This document shows positions 14,593 through 23,644 of a stretch of 64,000 nucleotides of DNA, in pieces. The stretch spans positions 496,001 through 560,000 of the forward strand of contig NZ_WRPP01000001.1 in the NCBI RefSeq assembly GCF_009760405.1, written 5' to 3'. The notes under the pieces are model-generated. The model was not told where the DNA came from, made no database searches, and was given only the letters and a program-made list of their open reading frames with translations. The stretch is from Nocardia terrae (GTDB lineage: Bacteria > Actinomycetota > Actinomycetes > Mycobacteriales > Mycobacteriaceae). Both the position numbers and the translations under genes were made by a program. Within the stretch, counting starts at the first letter, position 1. Each line of letters begins with the position of its first letter.

Positions 14593-16668
14593 CTACTTCG
14601 TGAAGTACTTCTCGAACCAGTCCCGCAGGCTCGCATCGTCTTTGGGTGAGTTGCCCGGGTAGTCGGCCGTGGATCCGGCGACCAGTACCAGCAGGTGCAG
14701 ATCCTCGTATACGGCCAGGAGCGCGGGGTGCGGTCGCGTCGGGTCGGTGGTCTTGTCGGTGTAGCAGGCGTACCGGCCGACGGGCTCGGTCTGCCTGCGC
14801 CACACCTCGTCCGAGCCGTTCCCGCCGGCGCAGACACGACTCGAGAACTGGCCCACGTCGGCCTGATAGACGGTCATCGCGACGTCGCGAGTGGGCAGTG
14901 CGATGAACGAGACGCCCGGATCGTCGAGCTTGGTGTCGCAGTCGATGACCGCGGAGACCGGACCGGGAGGCGGATTCTCGTGGCGGCAGTTGGCGCGGAC
15001 GTACGGGTCACCGAGCTCGCTCAGCAGGTCATCGTCCGCGTCGGTGAAGAAGTCCGGATCGCGAGCGTCGTCCTCGGCCCGGAACCATCCGGCGTCGTAC
15101 TTGGCGAGATAGTCGCGCAGCGCGGTCTTGTCGGGTGCGTCCCAGATGTAGGCGACCAGGGCCAATTCACTCTCATCGGTGAGTACGTAGGCCGGGTTGC
15201 CCGCGGTTCCGGTGCTCCGGTCGAGATAACACGCCTTGCGGCCGACCTCCCGGCCATCGGCCATGACCGGTCCGTCCTTGCCCGGGGGACCACCGGGACA
15301 GCTGGTGGCGCCCATGGTGCCCAGGAACAGCGAGTTGTAGTAGTCGTGCATCGCGTTCGCGCTGCTGAAGCGGAAGAAGCGGGCCGCCGGGGCGCCCGCG
15401 GCCGGATTCGCGTCGCACAGGATGAGGGAGACGACATTCTCATCGGTGCGGTTGTGTACGCAGTTGGCGCGGTGGTATCCGTTCCAGCCGACGAGCGAGA
15501 ACAGGTCGATATCCGGGCCCCGCAGGGTGGCGGCGTCGGGAACTGCCTTCCCGGGTGTGGTGTGTCGCCAATAGGCCCAGCCCGCGAAGGTCAGCGCGGA
15601 CGCGACGAGAACGAGCACACCCAAGATCGCCGCCACCCGCCGCCGATGCGTGCGCCGGGCAGGACGGGCGGCGGGACCGTGGTCGCCGCCACCGGTGGGA
15701 CCCGTTCGTGGCGTGCCGGTTTCGCCGGTCGGGGTCGGTGCTCGGCCCGTCCGCGTCGTCACCGTATCCGGCTGCGGTGGAACCGAACCAGTCCGTCCGG
15801 GCGTGGACCCGGCCGGCTCGGGAATCGGATTCGTGCCCAGGGCGGCCCGGGCCGCGGCGGCGAGTTCGCCTGCGCTGCCGTAGCGTTCGGCCGGGTCCTT
15901 GGCCATGCCGTGGGCGACGACCGCGTCGAAGGCGGCCGGGACGGTCGGGCGGACCAGGCTCGGGCGGGGAATCGGGTCGAACAGGTGGGCGCTCATCATC
16001 TGCGCCTCGTTGCCGCCGGCGTAAGGCGTTGTGCCGGTGAGGCACTCGAAGAGGACGCAGGCCAGGCCGTAGACGTCGGCGGTCGGGCCGAGGTCGCGGG
16101 TGGAGAAGCGTTCGGGGGCCATGTAGCGGTAGGAGCCGACCGCCCCGCCGGCGTTGGTGAGGGATTCGTCGGTGGCGGACTGGGCGATACCGAAATCCAC
16201 CAGGTACACGAAGCCCTCGTGGGTGATGAGGATGTTGTCCGGCTTGATGTCCCGGTGCAGCAGGCCGTCGCGGTGCGCGGCATCCAGTGCGGCGGCGACC
16301 TGCTCGACGACCGCCACCGCGTCCTCGGGAGCGCCCGGTCCGTGCCGGTGCAGCAGTGAGCGCAGGCTGTCGCCGTCCACCAGGCGCATGTCGATGTAGA
16401 GGCGGCCGTCGATCTCGCCGTAGTCGTGGATCGGGATGACGTGCGCCTCGCGAAGTCGTGCGGCCGCATGGGATTCGCGCTGGAAACGCCGGCGGTACAC
16501 GGTGTCCTCGGCCAGGCGTTCGGGCAGCACCTTGATGGCCACCGTGCGGTCCTTGACCGTGTCGTAGGCCTGATACACCTCGCCCATGCCCCCGCGCCCG
16601 ATCAGCCGGTCGAGCCGATAGGGTCCGAACCGGGATCCGACGGTGAGCGGGTGATTCGGACTGCTCAT
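14593..16668 (-). CDS. Transmembrane Ser/Thr protein kinase with duplicated extracellular domain
   Basis: A 691-aa eukaryotic-type (Hanks) kinase of the PknH style. Glycine loop GRGGMGEVY (24-32), VAIK Lys46, HRD Asp140, DFG Asp158 and APE (MAPERF) are intact. A Pro/Thr/Gly linker precedes one membrane helix (about 345-368). The extracellular part is two related modules, each opening with RANC and carrying four Cys: RANCVHN, LILCD, SCPGG and KACYLD in the first; RANCRHE, VIDCD, VCAGG and YACYTD in the second. These probably form disulfides and bind a ligand. ATG at 16668; the upstream frame extension looks non-coding. It is divergent from the ssu operon. Confidence 0.9.
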   Translation of the reverse strand: MSSPNHPLTVGSRFGPYRLDRLIGRGGMGEVYQAYDTVKDRTVAIKVLPERLAEDTVYRRRFQRESHAAARLREAHVIPIHDYGEIDGRLYIDMRLVDGDSLRSLLHRHGPGAPEDAVAVVEQVAAALDAAHRDGLLHRDIKPDNILITHEGFVYLVDFGIAQSATDESLTNAGGAVGSYRYMAPERFSTRDLGPTADVYGLACVLFECLTGTTPYAGGNEAQMMSAHLFDPIPRPSLVRPTVPAAFDAVVAHGMAKDPAERYGSAGELAAAARAALGTNPIPEPAGSTPGRTGSVPPQPDTVTTRTGRAPTPTGETGTPRTGPTGGGDHGPAARPARRTHRRRVAAILGVLVLVASALTFAGWAYWRHTTPGKAVPDAATLRGPDIDLFSLVGWNGYHRANCVHNRTDENVVSLILCDANPAAGAPAARFFRFSSANAMHDYYNSLFLGTMGATSCPGGPPGKDGPVMADGREVGRKACYLDRSTGTAGNPAYVLTDESELALVAYIWDAPDKTALRDYLAKYDAGWFRAEDDARDPDFFTDADDDLLSELGDPYVRANCRHENPPPGPVSAVIDCDTKLDDPGVSFIALPTRDVAMTVYQADVGQFSSRVCAGGNGSDEVWRRQTEPVGRYACYTDKTTDPTRPHPALLAVYEDLHLLVLVAGSTADYPGNSPKDDASLRDWFEKYFTK

Positions 16669-16868
16669 GATCGTCCCCGGCTCCTCGCTGCGGATCCATT
16701 GTGGCAGTCGGGACGACGACCGAAAGCTGGAATCACGCGGATTACAACCGGTGACCAGGGCGCTTGCGGGCGGCAGAGTGCTGAATCGGCGGGCGAAGGC
16801 CCTCGGCCGCCATCGCGTTCGTTTCGAAGCAACGCCGTCCTCGTCCCCGCGTCCCCCGAGGTGCTGCC

Positions 16869-17681
16869 GTGTCCTCAATTGCCCTGCAGGCCAGGCCCGT
16901 CGCGGCCCGGCTGCGCCTGCCGAGCGTATCCGTGCTCGCGCGGTTCGTCGCGCCGGTTCTGCTGGTGGTGGTCTGGCAGGTCGCCAGTGCCACCGGTGTG
17001 CTGCCGGAGCGGCTGCTCGCCTCGCCGGTCACCGTGGTGCGGACCGCTGCCGATCTGATCGAGGACGGGACGCTCACCAAGGCCGTGTCGGTGTCGTTGC
17101 GGCGTGCCGCATTCGGGTTCGTGATCGGGGCCGGGTTCGGCGTCGGCCTGGCACTGGTGGCCGGTCTGAGCCGGGTGGGGGAGTACCTGGTCGATCCGAT
17201 CATGCAGATGCTGCGGACCCTGCCGTTCTACGGACTGATTCCGCTGTTCATCCTGTGGTTCGGGATCGGCGAGCTGCCCAAGATCGTGCTGGTCGCCTTC
17301 GGTGTGGCGGTTCCCTTGTATCTCAATACCTTCGCGGGCATCCGCAGCGTGGACGGCAAGCTGGCCGAGCTGGCACGGGTGCAGCGGCTGAGCCGATACC
17401 AGCTGATCCGGCACATCGTGCTGCCGGGCGCGTCGCCACAGGCGCTGGTCGGGCTGCGCCAGTCCCTGGGCGTCGCGTGGCTGGCACTGATCGTGGCCGA
17501 ACAGGTCAATGCCGATGCGGGCCTGGGCTTCATGATCAACGACGCCCGCGAGTTCCTGCGCACCGACGTGATCGTGGTGGGGCTGCTCGTGTACAGCCTG
17601 CTCGGTCTGCTGACCGACGCACTGGTTCGTTCCATTGAAAGGAGAGCGCTGTCATGGCGACGCGGCTTCCTGGCACACTGA
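16869..17681 (+). CDS. ssuC: Sulfonate ABC transporter permease, SsuC-like
   Basis: A 270-aa permease of the nitrate/sulfonate/taurine family with about six helices. The EAA-type loop ELARVQRLSRYQLIRHIVLP precedes GASPQALVGLRQSLGVAWLA. It starts with GTG at 16869 behind GAGG. It is the first gene of a four-gene operon with the ATPase, binding lipoprotein and monooxygenase, which fixes its role as alkanesulfonate uptake for sulfur supply. Confidence 0.88.
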   Translation: MSSIALQARPVAARLRLPSVSVLARFVAPVLLVVVWQVASATGVLPERLLASPVTVVRTAADLIEDGTLTKAVSVSLRRAAFGFVIGAGFGVGLALVAGLSRVGEYLVDPIMQMLRTLPFYGLIPLFILWFGIGELPKIVLVAFGVAVPLYLNTFAGIRSVDGKLAELARVQRLSRYQLIRHIVLPGASPQALVGLRQSLGVAWLALIVAEQVNADAGLGFMINDAREFLRTDVIVVGLLVYSLLGLLTDALVRSIERRALSWRRGFLAH

Positions 17682-18481
17682 CCGATTCGGTGATCGCGGC
17701 GACGCTGGCCGAGATCGAGGAGACCGCCGAGACAGAGGAGACCGCCGACGCGGCGGCGAGCGCCGCGCCGCGGACCCCGGTCGTGCGAATTCGCGGACTG
17801 GTCAAGGACTTCGGCGAGCGTCGCGTGCTGCACGGCCTGGACCTCGACATCCGGCCCGGCGAGTTCGTGGCCCTGCTCGGGCGCAGCGGCTCCGGCAAGT
17901 CCACGCTGCTGCGGGCGCTGGCCGGACTCGACGGCGAGACCGGCGGTGAGCTGGCCGTCTCCGGTGAGGTCGCCGTCGCCTTCCAGGAACCGCGACTGGT
18001 GCCCTGGAAACGAGTGCGCGACAACGTCACCCTGGGATTGAGGCACGAAAACCCCAAGGCCGCAGCGGAAGCCGCGCTCGCCGAGGTGGGGCTGGCCGAG
18101 CGCGGCGGTGCCTGGCCGCTCACGCTGTCCGGCGGTGAGGCGCAGCGGGCGTCGCTGGCCCGCGCCCTGGTCCGGGAACCGGATCTGCTGCTGCTCGACG
18201 AGCCGTTCAGTGCGCTGGATGCCTTGACCCGCATCACGATTCACCGGTTGGTGCTCGATCTGTGGACCAGGCATCGGCCGGGCGTCCTGCTGGTCACCCA
18301 CGATGTGGACGAGGCGGTGCTGCTGGCCGATCGCGCGCTGGTGCTGGCCGACGGGCGCATCGCCCGCGAGATTCCCATCGACCTGCCGCGGCCCCGCCGT
18401 CGCGAGCATCCCGAATTCCTGGCCCTGCGTGCGGCATTGCTCGCCGAACTGGGCGTCACCCCGGAAGGAACCCACGAATGA
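17654..18481 (+). CDS. ssuB: Sulfonate ABC transporter ATP-binding protein, SsuB-like
   Basis: A 275-aa ATPase. Walker A GRSGSGKSTLL, Q-loop VAFQEPRLVPWKRV, signature LSGGEAQRASLARAL, Walker B LLLLDEPFSALD and H-loop VTHDVDEAV are all present; the FQEPRLVPW motif is typical of the SsuB/TauB/NrtD group. It overlaps the permease end by 28 bp and has GAAAGGAG before the ATG. Confidence 0.92.
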   Translation: MATRLPGTLTDSVIAATLAEIEETAETEETADAAASAAPRTPVVRIRGLVKDFGERRVLHGLDLDIRPGEFVALLGRSGSGKSTLLRALAGLDGETGGELAVSGEVAVAFQEPRLVPWKRVRDNVTLGLRHENPKAAAEAALAEVGLAERGGAWPLTLSGGEAQRASLARALVREPDLLLLDEPFSALDALTRITIHRLVLDLWTRHRPGVLLVTHDVDEAVLLADRALVLADGRIAREIPIDLPRPRRREHPEFLALRAALLAELGVTPEGTHE

Positions 18482-19473
18482 AACGCAGACGCCTGTTCGC
18501 CGTCCTCGCGGTCGCCACCGCCCTGGTCACGGGGGCGTGCTCGTCCGGCGGCGACGACAACAAGGGCGTGAACGCGGACGGTTCGGTGGACCTGTCGAAG
18601 GTGACCCTGCGCGTCGGCGATCAGAAGGGCATGGCGCTGCAGGCCCTGCTCGACGTCTCCGGTCAGAGCAAGGACCTGCCCTACAAGGTGGAGTGGTCCT
18701 CCTTCACCGCGGGCCCGCCCATGCTCGAGGCCATCAATGCCGGATCCGTGGACTTCGGCGGCGTCGGCGATGCCCCGCCGGTCTTCGCGGCGGCGGCCAG
18801 ATCCCAGATCAAGATCGCTGGCGTGTACGACTCGGGCGCGGCCGGAAGCGCCGTGGTGGTGCCCAAGGATTCGGCCATCAAGGATCCGAAGGATCTGCGC
18901 GGCAAGAAGATCGCGGTCACGAAGGGCAGTTCGGCGCACTATCACCTGTTGTCGGTGCTGACGAAGAACGGGCTCACCTTCGCCGATATCGAGCCGCAGT
19001 ATCTGCAGCCCGCCGACGCGCTGGCGGCACTGTCCACCGGCCGGGTGGATGCCTGGACGGTGTGGGATCCCTATGTGGCCCAGGCCGAAGTGGCGGGCAA
19101 TCGGGTCCTGGTCGACGGCAACGGCTACCTGAAGCCGGACAGCTTCTGGGTGGTCGGCTCGAAGACCCTGCAGAACAAGGCGAACGCCGCCGCGGTCCGG
19201 GATCTGTTGGGCCGCATCCAGAATGCCCACGTCTGGATCACCGGGCATCGGGAGGAGTGGGCCAAGCAGTCCGCTGCCATCACCGGCGTGCCCTACGACG
19301 TCACGCTGCTGGCGGTGAAGCGCGCCAATTTCCAGGACCATCCGCTCGATGACGCCACCATCACCGCCGAACAGCAGGTGGCCGACGCGTTCTCCGAGGC
19401 CAAGCTGATCCCCGGCAAGGTCAAGATCACCGACTTCACCGATACCCGCTTCAACGACCGCTTCACCGCCTAG
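18478..19473 (+). CDS. ssuA: Sulfonate-binding lipoprotein, SsuA-like
   Basis: A 331-aa periplasmic-binding protein anchored as a lipoprotein: the signal peptide ends at LVTGAC, with the lipid Cys at about residue 21. The fold is NMT1/SsuA-like, with AGPPMLEAINAGSVDFGGVG and the hinge region VTKGSSAHYHLLSVLTKNGL. The ATG overlaps the ATPase stop (ATGA). It captures alkanesulfonates for the SsuBC transporter. Confidence 0.9.
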   Translation: MKRRRLFAVLAVATALVTGACSSGGDDNKGVNADGSVDLSKVTLRVGDQKGMALQALLDVSGQSKDLPYKVEWSSFTAGPPMLEAINAGSVDFGGVGDAPPVFAAAARSQIKIAGVYDSGAAGSAVVVPKDSAIKDPKDLRGKKIAVTKGSSAHYHLLSVLTKNGLTFADIEPQYLQPADALAALSTGRVDAWTVWDPYVAQAEVAGNRVLVDGNGYLKPDSFWVVGSKTLQNKANAAAVRDLLGRIQNAHVWITGHREEWAKQSAAITGVPYDVTLLAVKRANFQDHPLDDATITAEQQVADAFSEAKLIPGKVKITDFTDTRFNDRFTA

Positions 19474-19483
19474 GAGTCCCCGA

Positions 19484-20629
19484 ATGAGCTTGTCGTTCCA
19501 TTGGTTCCTGCCCACCTCCGGCGACTCCCGCGGACTGGTGGTCGGCGGCCACGGCACCCCCATGTCGGGCGACCGTCCGGCCTCGCTGCACTACCTCAAC
19601 CAGATCGCGGCGGCCGCCGAGTCCAACGGGTTCGAGGCCGTGCTCACCCCCACCGGGTCCTGGTGCGAGGACGCCTGGCTGACCACCGCCATGCTGGTGG
19701 AGACCACGGAGACCCTGAAGTTCCTGGTGGCCCTGCGCCCCGGCCTGATGAGCCCGACGCTGGCCGCGCAGATGGCGGGCACCTTTCAACGGCATTCCGC
19801 CGGAAGGCTTCTCATCAATGTGGTCACCGGCGGCGAACCCCTGGAGCAGGCCGCCTACGGCGACTTCGCCGACAAGGAGTCCCGCTACACCCGCACCGGC
19901 GAGTTCCTGCACGTGGTCCGCTCCCTGTGGGAGTCCCACGAGCCGACCACCTTCCGCGGCGAGCACATCCACGTCGAGAACGCCCTGCTGCACAACCGCC
20001 CCGACCCTGTTCCCCCGATCTTCTTCGGCGGCTCCTCGGCCCCCGCCGGTCCCGTCGCCGCCCGCTACGCCGACACCTACCTCACCTGGGGCGAACCGGT
20101 CCTCGCGGTCAGCCGCAAACTCGACTGGATCCGGGGCCTGGCCGTCGACCACGGCCGCCGCCTCGACTACGGCCTGCGCATCCACGTCATCACCCGCGAC
20201 ACCTCCGAAGAGGCCTGGGCCGTCGCCGACAAACTGCTGTCCGGTATCAACCCCGCCGATATCGAGCGCGTCCAATCCGCCCTGGCCCACAGCGAATCCG
20301 AGGGCCAACGCCGCATGTCGGAGCTGCACAACGGCAATACCGACCGCCTCGAGATCGCCCCCAACCTCTGGGCCGGAGTCGGTCTGGTCCGAGGCGGCGC
20401 GGGCACCGCCCTGGTCGGCTCGCACGAGGAAGTAGCCGACCGCCTGATCGAGTACTCCAAGGCCGGCATCACCCACTTCGTCCTCTCCGGCTACCCCCAT
20501 CTCGAAGAGGCTTACTGGTTCGGCGAGGGCGTCCTGCCCATCCTCGAACGAAAGGGCTTGTGGCAGCACCCGACCCGCCGCTCCACCCTCCCCGCGGCGA
20601 CTCCGTTCGCGAGCGCTTCGAGCAGCTAG
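19484..20629 (+). CDS. ssuD: FMNH2-dependent alkanesulfonate monooxygenase, SsuD-like
   Basis: A 381-aa bacterial-luciferase-fold enzyme. It cleaves alkanesulfonates to aldehyde and sulfite using reduced flavin and O2. Family features are FHWFLPTSGDSR at the N-terminus, LTPTGSWCEDAWL (with the SsuD-type Cys), GRLLINVVTGGEP, RGEHIHVENALLH, and GIHP-type end THFVLSGYPHLEEAYWFGE. It begins 10 bp after ssuA. No flavin reductase (ssuE) lies in the operon, so one must be supplied elsewhere. Confidence 0.93.
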   Translation: MSLSFHWFLPTSGDSRGLVVGGHGTPMSGDRPASLHYLNQIAAAAESNGFEAVLTPTGSWCEDAWLTTAMLVETTETLKFLVALRPGLMSPTLAAQMAGTFQRHSAGRLLINVVTGGEPLEQAAYGDFADKESRYTRTGEFLHVVRSLWESHEPTTFRGEHIHVENALLHNRPDPVPPIFFGGSSAPAGPVAARYADTYLTWGEPVLAVSRKLDWIRGLAVDHGRRLDYGLRIHVITRDTSEEAWAVADKLLSGINPADIERVQSALAHSESEGQRRMSELHNGNTDRLEIAPNLWAGVGLVRGGAGTALVGSHEEVADRLIEYSKAGITHFVLSGYPHLEEAYWFGEGVLPILERKGLWQHPTRRSTLPAATPFASASSS

Positions 20630-20814
20630 CTCCACCACATTTCCCGACGCCTGGTCACATCGCCTGAACGCATCTCCAACTCTCACCGATGAAATGGCAT
20701 CGGCCCCAGTCTCACCCGCCGCGATCCATGGCACGGGCTGTTCGATCATCCCCCAACCGATATCGATGGCCCATCAACAAGATTGCTGACCGCTGCGCGG
20801 TGCAGTGCGCAGGC

Positions 20815-20840
20815 GTTGGGAAGACGATCGTCTTCCCAAC
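20815..20840. repeat. 26-bp perfect palindrome
   Basis: Half-site GTTGGGAAGACGA followed directly by its reverse complement TCGTCTTCCCAAC. It lies 186 bp after ssuD and 40 bp before the next small ORF. No T tract follows. It could end ssu transcription or be a regulator site. A shorter hairpin, CTGCGC/GCGCAG, lies just upstream at about 20793-20812. Confidence 0.7.
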
Positions 20841-20880
20841 AGCCTCGATCGTGTCGGTCCCCGGGGTCATACTGGCTCTC

Positions 20881-21192
20881 ATGGGGTATGGGGTGCGGCG
20901 GCATTCTCCGCGGGGACCGAGACGCGGGGGGTACCACTACCGTCGCGCAACCAGGCCGGGGCGCTACACATCCTTGTATGTGCACGGCTACCGCAGTGCC
21001 TCACCGATCCCGATGCTGTGGGCCTTCGCGGTGATCGCCGGCGGTGTGGTCCTGCTTCTGGTCGTGCTGACTCTCACGCACCTGAGAACCACTACCACTC
21101 CGGCGGATACGACCGTGGTCACCTCGACCGCCCTACCTGCCCCACCGACCGTCACGTCACCGCCGTGCTTCCCATTCCAGGCGACCTGCTGA
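20881..21192 (+). CDS. Small single-pass membrane protein (hypothetical)
   Basis: 103 aa from the ATG at 20881; the frame is open further upstream. A basic, Tyr/Arg-rich N-terminal third (GPRRGGYHYRRATRPGRYTS) is followed by one membrane helix, IPMLWAFAVIAGGVVLLLVV, then a Thr/Pro/Ser-rich tail ending with two Cys (PPCFPFQATC). Composition fits a real small membrane protein, but no RBS is clear and I know no homolog. Confidence 0.45.
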   Translation: MGYGVRRHSPRGPRRGGYHYRRATRPGRYTSLYVHGYRSASPIPMLWAFAVIAGGVVLLLVVLTLTHLRTTTTPADTTVVTSTALPAPPTVTSPPCFPFQATC

Positions 21193-21310
21193 GGCGCGTA
21201 CGGGTCGCCGTTGTAGTGCCATGGTCGTGCGAATAACCCACGATCTTGTGAACGACCACGAAGACCAGCACTACGTGTCCGACATGCATGGGTGTTCGCG
21301 GCAACGCACG

Positions 21311-21414
21311 ATCATGCCGCGAGTCGCGCTGATGGAACCGGCCAGTGCCCCGGGCGCGGAAGATCAAGTGGCGGTGTCGGTCCGAGGTCGGCCGAACGCC
21401 CGGCACCAGCGATG
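21311..21414 (+). repeat. Dispersed ~90-bp intergenic repeat, copy a
   Basis: Shares with the other copies the stem GCGCTGAxxGAACCGGCCAG, then GCGGAAGATCAAGTGGCGGT, then TCCGAGGTCGGCCGAACG. It precedes the VOC gene, which is convergent to it. Confidence 0.7.
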
Positions 21415-21433
21415 TCCGGGCACCGACATGACA

Positions 21434-21895
21434 TCACGGCTCGGCTGAGCCGTCGAGGTCGAGTACCGGCATCGCATCCCCCTGCGGGGCCCATGTCGCG
21501 AGAAATCCTTCCTGTGCCGCGATGTCGACCAATTCGACTCGTGCACCGATGCTGTCGAGACGGTGGTAGGTGAAGGGCCGACCGTAGGGGCACGCATCGA
21601 ACTCGATCGGTGCTCCGCCGACCGCCAGACGCTGCTTGTCGGCCATGACGTCTTCGGACCAGTAGCCGATATGGTCGAAACGGGATCCGTCGGTCGCGTC
21701 CCACGGACTGCCGGGCGGACCCTGGATCACCTCGAAGAACGGTGGGCCCTCGAGGGAAAAGACGATGCTGTAATCCCAGGGCCCCAGTTTGCCGCCTCGG
21801 ACCGGGCTCCAGCTCACGCCCAGCGTGCGAGTGAGGTCCTCGGTCGCCCGCTGAAGATCTTGGACCACGAAACACAGGTGGTAGAAACTGTTCAC
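21434..21895 (-). CDS. VOC family protein (glyoxalase/dioxygenase superfamily)
   Basis: A 153-aa single-gene unit starting with GTG. The VOC betaalphabetabetabeta repeats are visible: FYHLCFVVQDLQRATEDLTR in the first half and FDHIGYWSEDVMADKQRLAV in the second. Candidate metal ligands are His6 and Glu55 (GPPFFEVIQG), then His in FDHIGYW and Glu in GARVELVD. The substrate is unknown. Confidence 0.85.
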   Translation of the reverse strand: MNSFYHLCFVVQDLQRATEDLTRTLGVSWSPVRGGKLGPWDYSIVFSLEGPPFFEVIQGPPGSPWDATDGSRFDHIGYWSEDVMADKQRLAVGGAPIEFDACPYGRPFTYHRLDSIGARVELVDIAAQEGFLATWAPQGDAMPVLDLDGSAEP

Positions 21896-22273
21896 CCCAC
21901 TTGTCTATCAACTGGGCAGCGGATTCAGCTCCCCTGCCAACACGATCTTCCGTGGCAGACCGAGCGAACCGAACCAGCTGGCGCGGCCAGATCAGCGGCG
22001 AGCCGACCACGGGCCAAAACATCCGCCACTGCCGAGTTTCGGAAACCGGCCTAATCTCGCACTTTCCGCCGCCATACGGCGTCAGAAGGTCAATTCCGCT
22101 GCGATAGTGCGGGATTAGGTCGGATGATCTTGCTGCCAAGCTGCTCGCGCGAGCATCCGCTCGCTCTTGCCGCTGATCGCTCGGTTCGGGACCGCTGCGG
22201 AACCTACTGCCGAAGGCGTCAATATGCCGAGTGCGCCGCATTCTCAGCATTGCTGGCAAGGCATGATGTCGCG
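21896..22273. other. Intergenic region with a repeat remnant
   Basis: About 380 bp between the VOC and dihydrofolate reductase genes. The stretch CCGCCACTGCCGAGTTT at 22023-22039 resembles the right end of the dispersed repeat (compare TGCACTGCCGAGTTCGG in copy e). I see no gene here. Confidence 0.5.
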
Positions 22274-22735
22274 GTGACCTTGACGCTCATTGCATCGGTG
22301 GCTCAGAACGGCGTGATCGGCCGCAGCGGAGACCTGGCGTGGCGTGACCGTGATGATCTACAACGGGTCAAACACATGACCCTCGGTCGGGTACTCGTCA
22401 TGGGGCGGCGGACATTCGATTCCATCGGTCGGCCGCTACCCGGTCGGCGCACAATAGTCGTCACCCGCCAAAAGGACTGGGCGCCAGATGGAGTCACGGT
22501 CGTGCGGTCGATCGACGGGGCTCTGGCCGCAGCTGGTGACGGTGAGGTCATTTGCTTCGGTGGCGGTGAGCTCTACGCGCAGCTCATCGATCGCGCCGAC
22601 CGGCTCGAGATCACCGAGATCGAGTCGGTCCTCGATGGTGACGTCTACGTCCCTCCGATCGACCCGAGCCGCTGGAGCGAAGCGGAACGAGCGCGGCGCG
22701 AGGGCTACAGCTGGGTCACCTACACAACGCACTGA
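22274..22735 (+). CDS. Dihydrofolate reductase
   Basis: A 153-aa DHFR. ASVAQNGVIGRSGDLAWR matches the N-terminal substrate/NADPH region; the catalytic acid aligns with the second Asp of RDRDDLQRVK. VMGRRTFDSIGRPLPGRRTI carries the NADPH-binding GRxTxxS-like motif, and ICFGGGELYAQLI is the conserved GG motif. It reduces dihydrofolate to tetrahydrofolate. It stands apart from thyA, with repeats on both sides, so it may be a second or acquired DHFR rather than the main folA. Start GTG at 22274. Confidence 0.88.
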   Translation: MTLTLIASVAQNGVIGRSGDLAWRDRDDLQRVKHMTLGRVLVMGRRTFDSIGRPLPGRRTIVVTRQKDWAPDGVTVVRSIDGALAAAGDGEVICFGGGELYAQLIDRADRLEITEIESVLDGDVYVPPIDPSRWSEAERARREGYSWVTYTTH

Positions 22736-22736
22736 T

Positions 22737-22825
22737 CTGCCGCGTCCCGTGCTGACCGAACCGGCCGACGCGGGAGGGGCGAAGATCAGCGGGGCGTGCC
22801 GACCTGGGGGGCGGTCGAACGCGCC
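22737..22825 (+). repeat. Dispersed ~90-bp intergenic repeat, copy b
   Basis: Contains GTGCTGACCGAACCGGCCGACG, GGCGAAGATCAGCGGGGCGT and GGTCGAACGCG. It is the most diverged copy and begins right after the DHFR stop codon. Confidence 0.6.
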
Positions 22826-22898
22826 TCATGCCGGGATTCCGACGACCGGCGCGGTCGCCAGTCTGCGAGCACGGGCCGCGGCTGCGAGGATTTGCAGC

Positions 22899-23441
22899 AT
22901 GATCTGGCCGATGCGTATTCCCGTCGATCGCCTCGATGACGGCGGGGTATCGCTGCGTTTGTATACCTCCGCCGACGCTGAGCCGTTGTTCGATGCGATA
23001 CATGACGAGCGTGTGTGGGAGCACATCCCTCGCGCGATTCCCTCCAACTTCAGTGAGCTCGACTCAGGTATTCGAGCCAAACTGATTGATGGACAACGCA
23101 TCACGTTCAGCGTGCGCCAGGGCGCAGTGATCGTCGGGACGACCTCGATCTTGTACGACCCGGCTATGCCTGATGCGGTGGAGATCGGTGCGACCCAGTT
23201 CGATCCGGCAGTCTGGGGTGCCGGAATCAACTCCCGCGCCAAGGCATTGCTGGTGCGGGAGGTCTTCGCTCAGGGTGCGGCGTGGATCCAGTTCCGGACC
23301 GACGAGCGAAATGGCCGGTCAGCCGCCGCGATCCGCAAGCTCGGTGCCACAGATCTCGGTGTGCACCAAGACAGCTATGTCCGTCGCGACGGTAGTACCC
23401 GCCGAAGCCGCTTCTTCCGTCTCGAGCGCCCGCAACGGTAG
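22899..23441 (+). CDS. GNAT family N-acetyltransferase
   Basis: A 180-aa acetyltransferase of the RimJ/RimL-like type. It has VSLRLYTSADAEPLFDAIHD at the N-terminus, TQFDPAVWGAGINSRAKALL for the acetyl-CoA pyrophosphate loop region, and FRTDERNGRSAAAIRKLGAT, the classic RimL motif with N. The ATG at 22899 follows GAGGA; an ATG at 22911 is an alternative. Probably acetylates an amine on a small molecule or protein N-terminus. Confidence 0.88.
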   Translation: MIWPMRIPVDRLDDGGVSLRLYTSADAEPLFDAIHDERVWEHIPRAIPSNFSELDSGIRAKLIDGQRITFSVRQGAVIVGTTSILYDPAMPDAVEIGATQFDPAVWGAGINSRAKALLVREVFAQGAAWIQFRTDERNGRSAAAIRKLGATDLGVHQDSYVRRDGSTRRSRFFRLERPQR

Positions 23442-23467
23442 GCCGCGAGGACCGGGCGGAAACGTCC

Positions 23468-23576
23468 TGCATTGCCGCATAGTGCGCTGACCGAACCGGT
23501 CAGCGCGGCGCAGCGGAAGATCAAGCAGCCGTGTCCATCCGAGGCGGGCCGAATGCGGCGTATTGCCGATTGCACA
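23468..23576 (+). repeat. Dispersed ~90-bp intergenic repeat, copy c
   Basis: Best-preserved stem: GCGCTGACCG-AAC-CGGTCAGCGC at 23484-23506 is a perfect hairpin with 10-bp arms. It continues with GCGGAAGATCAAGCAGCCGT and ends TATTGCCGA. Flank CCTGCATTGCCGCA equals the right end of copy e. Confidence 0.7.
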
Positions 23577-23644
23577 ATGTTGGGCCGTGCCGCGTGATGG
23601 TCGGCCAATGATCGCTCGACCGCTTCAAACCGGAAATCTCGGGA

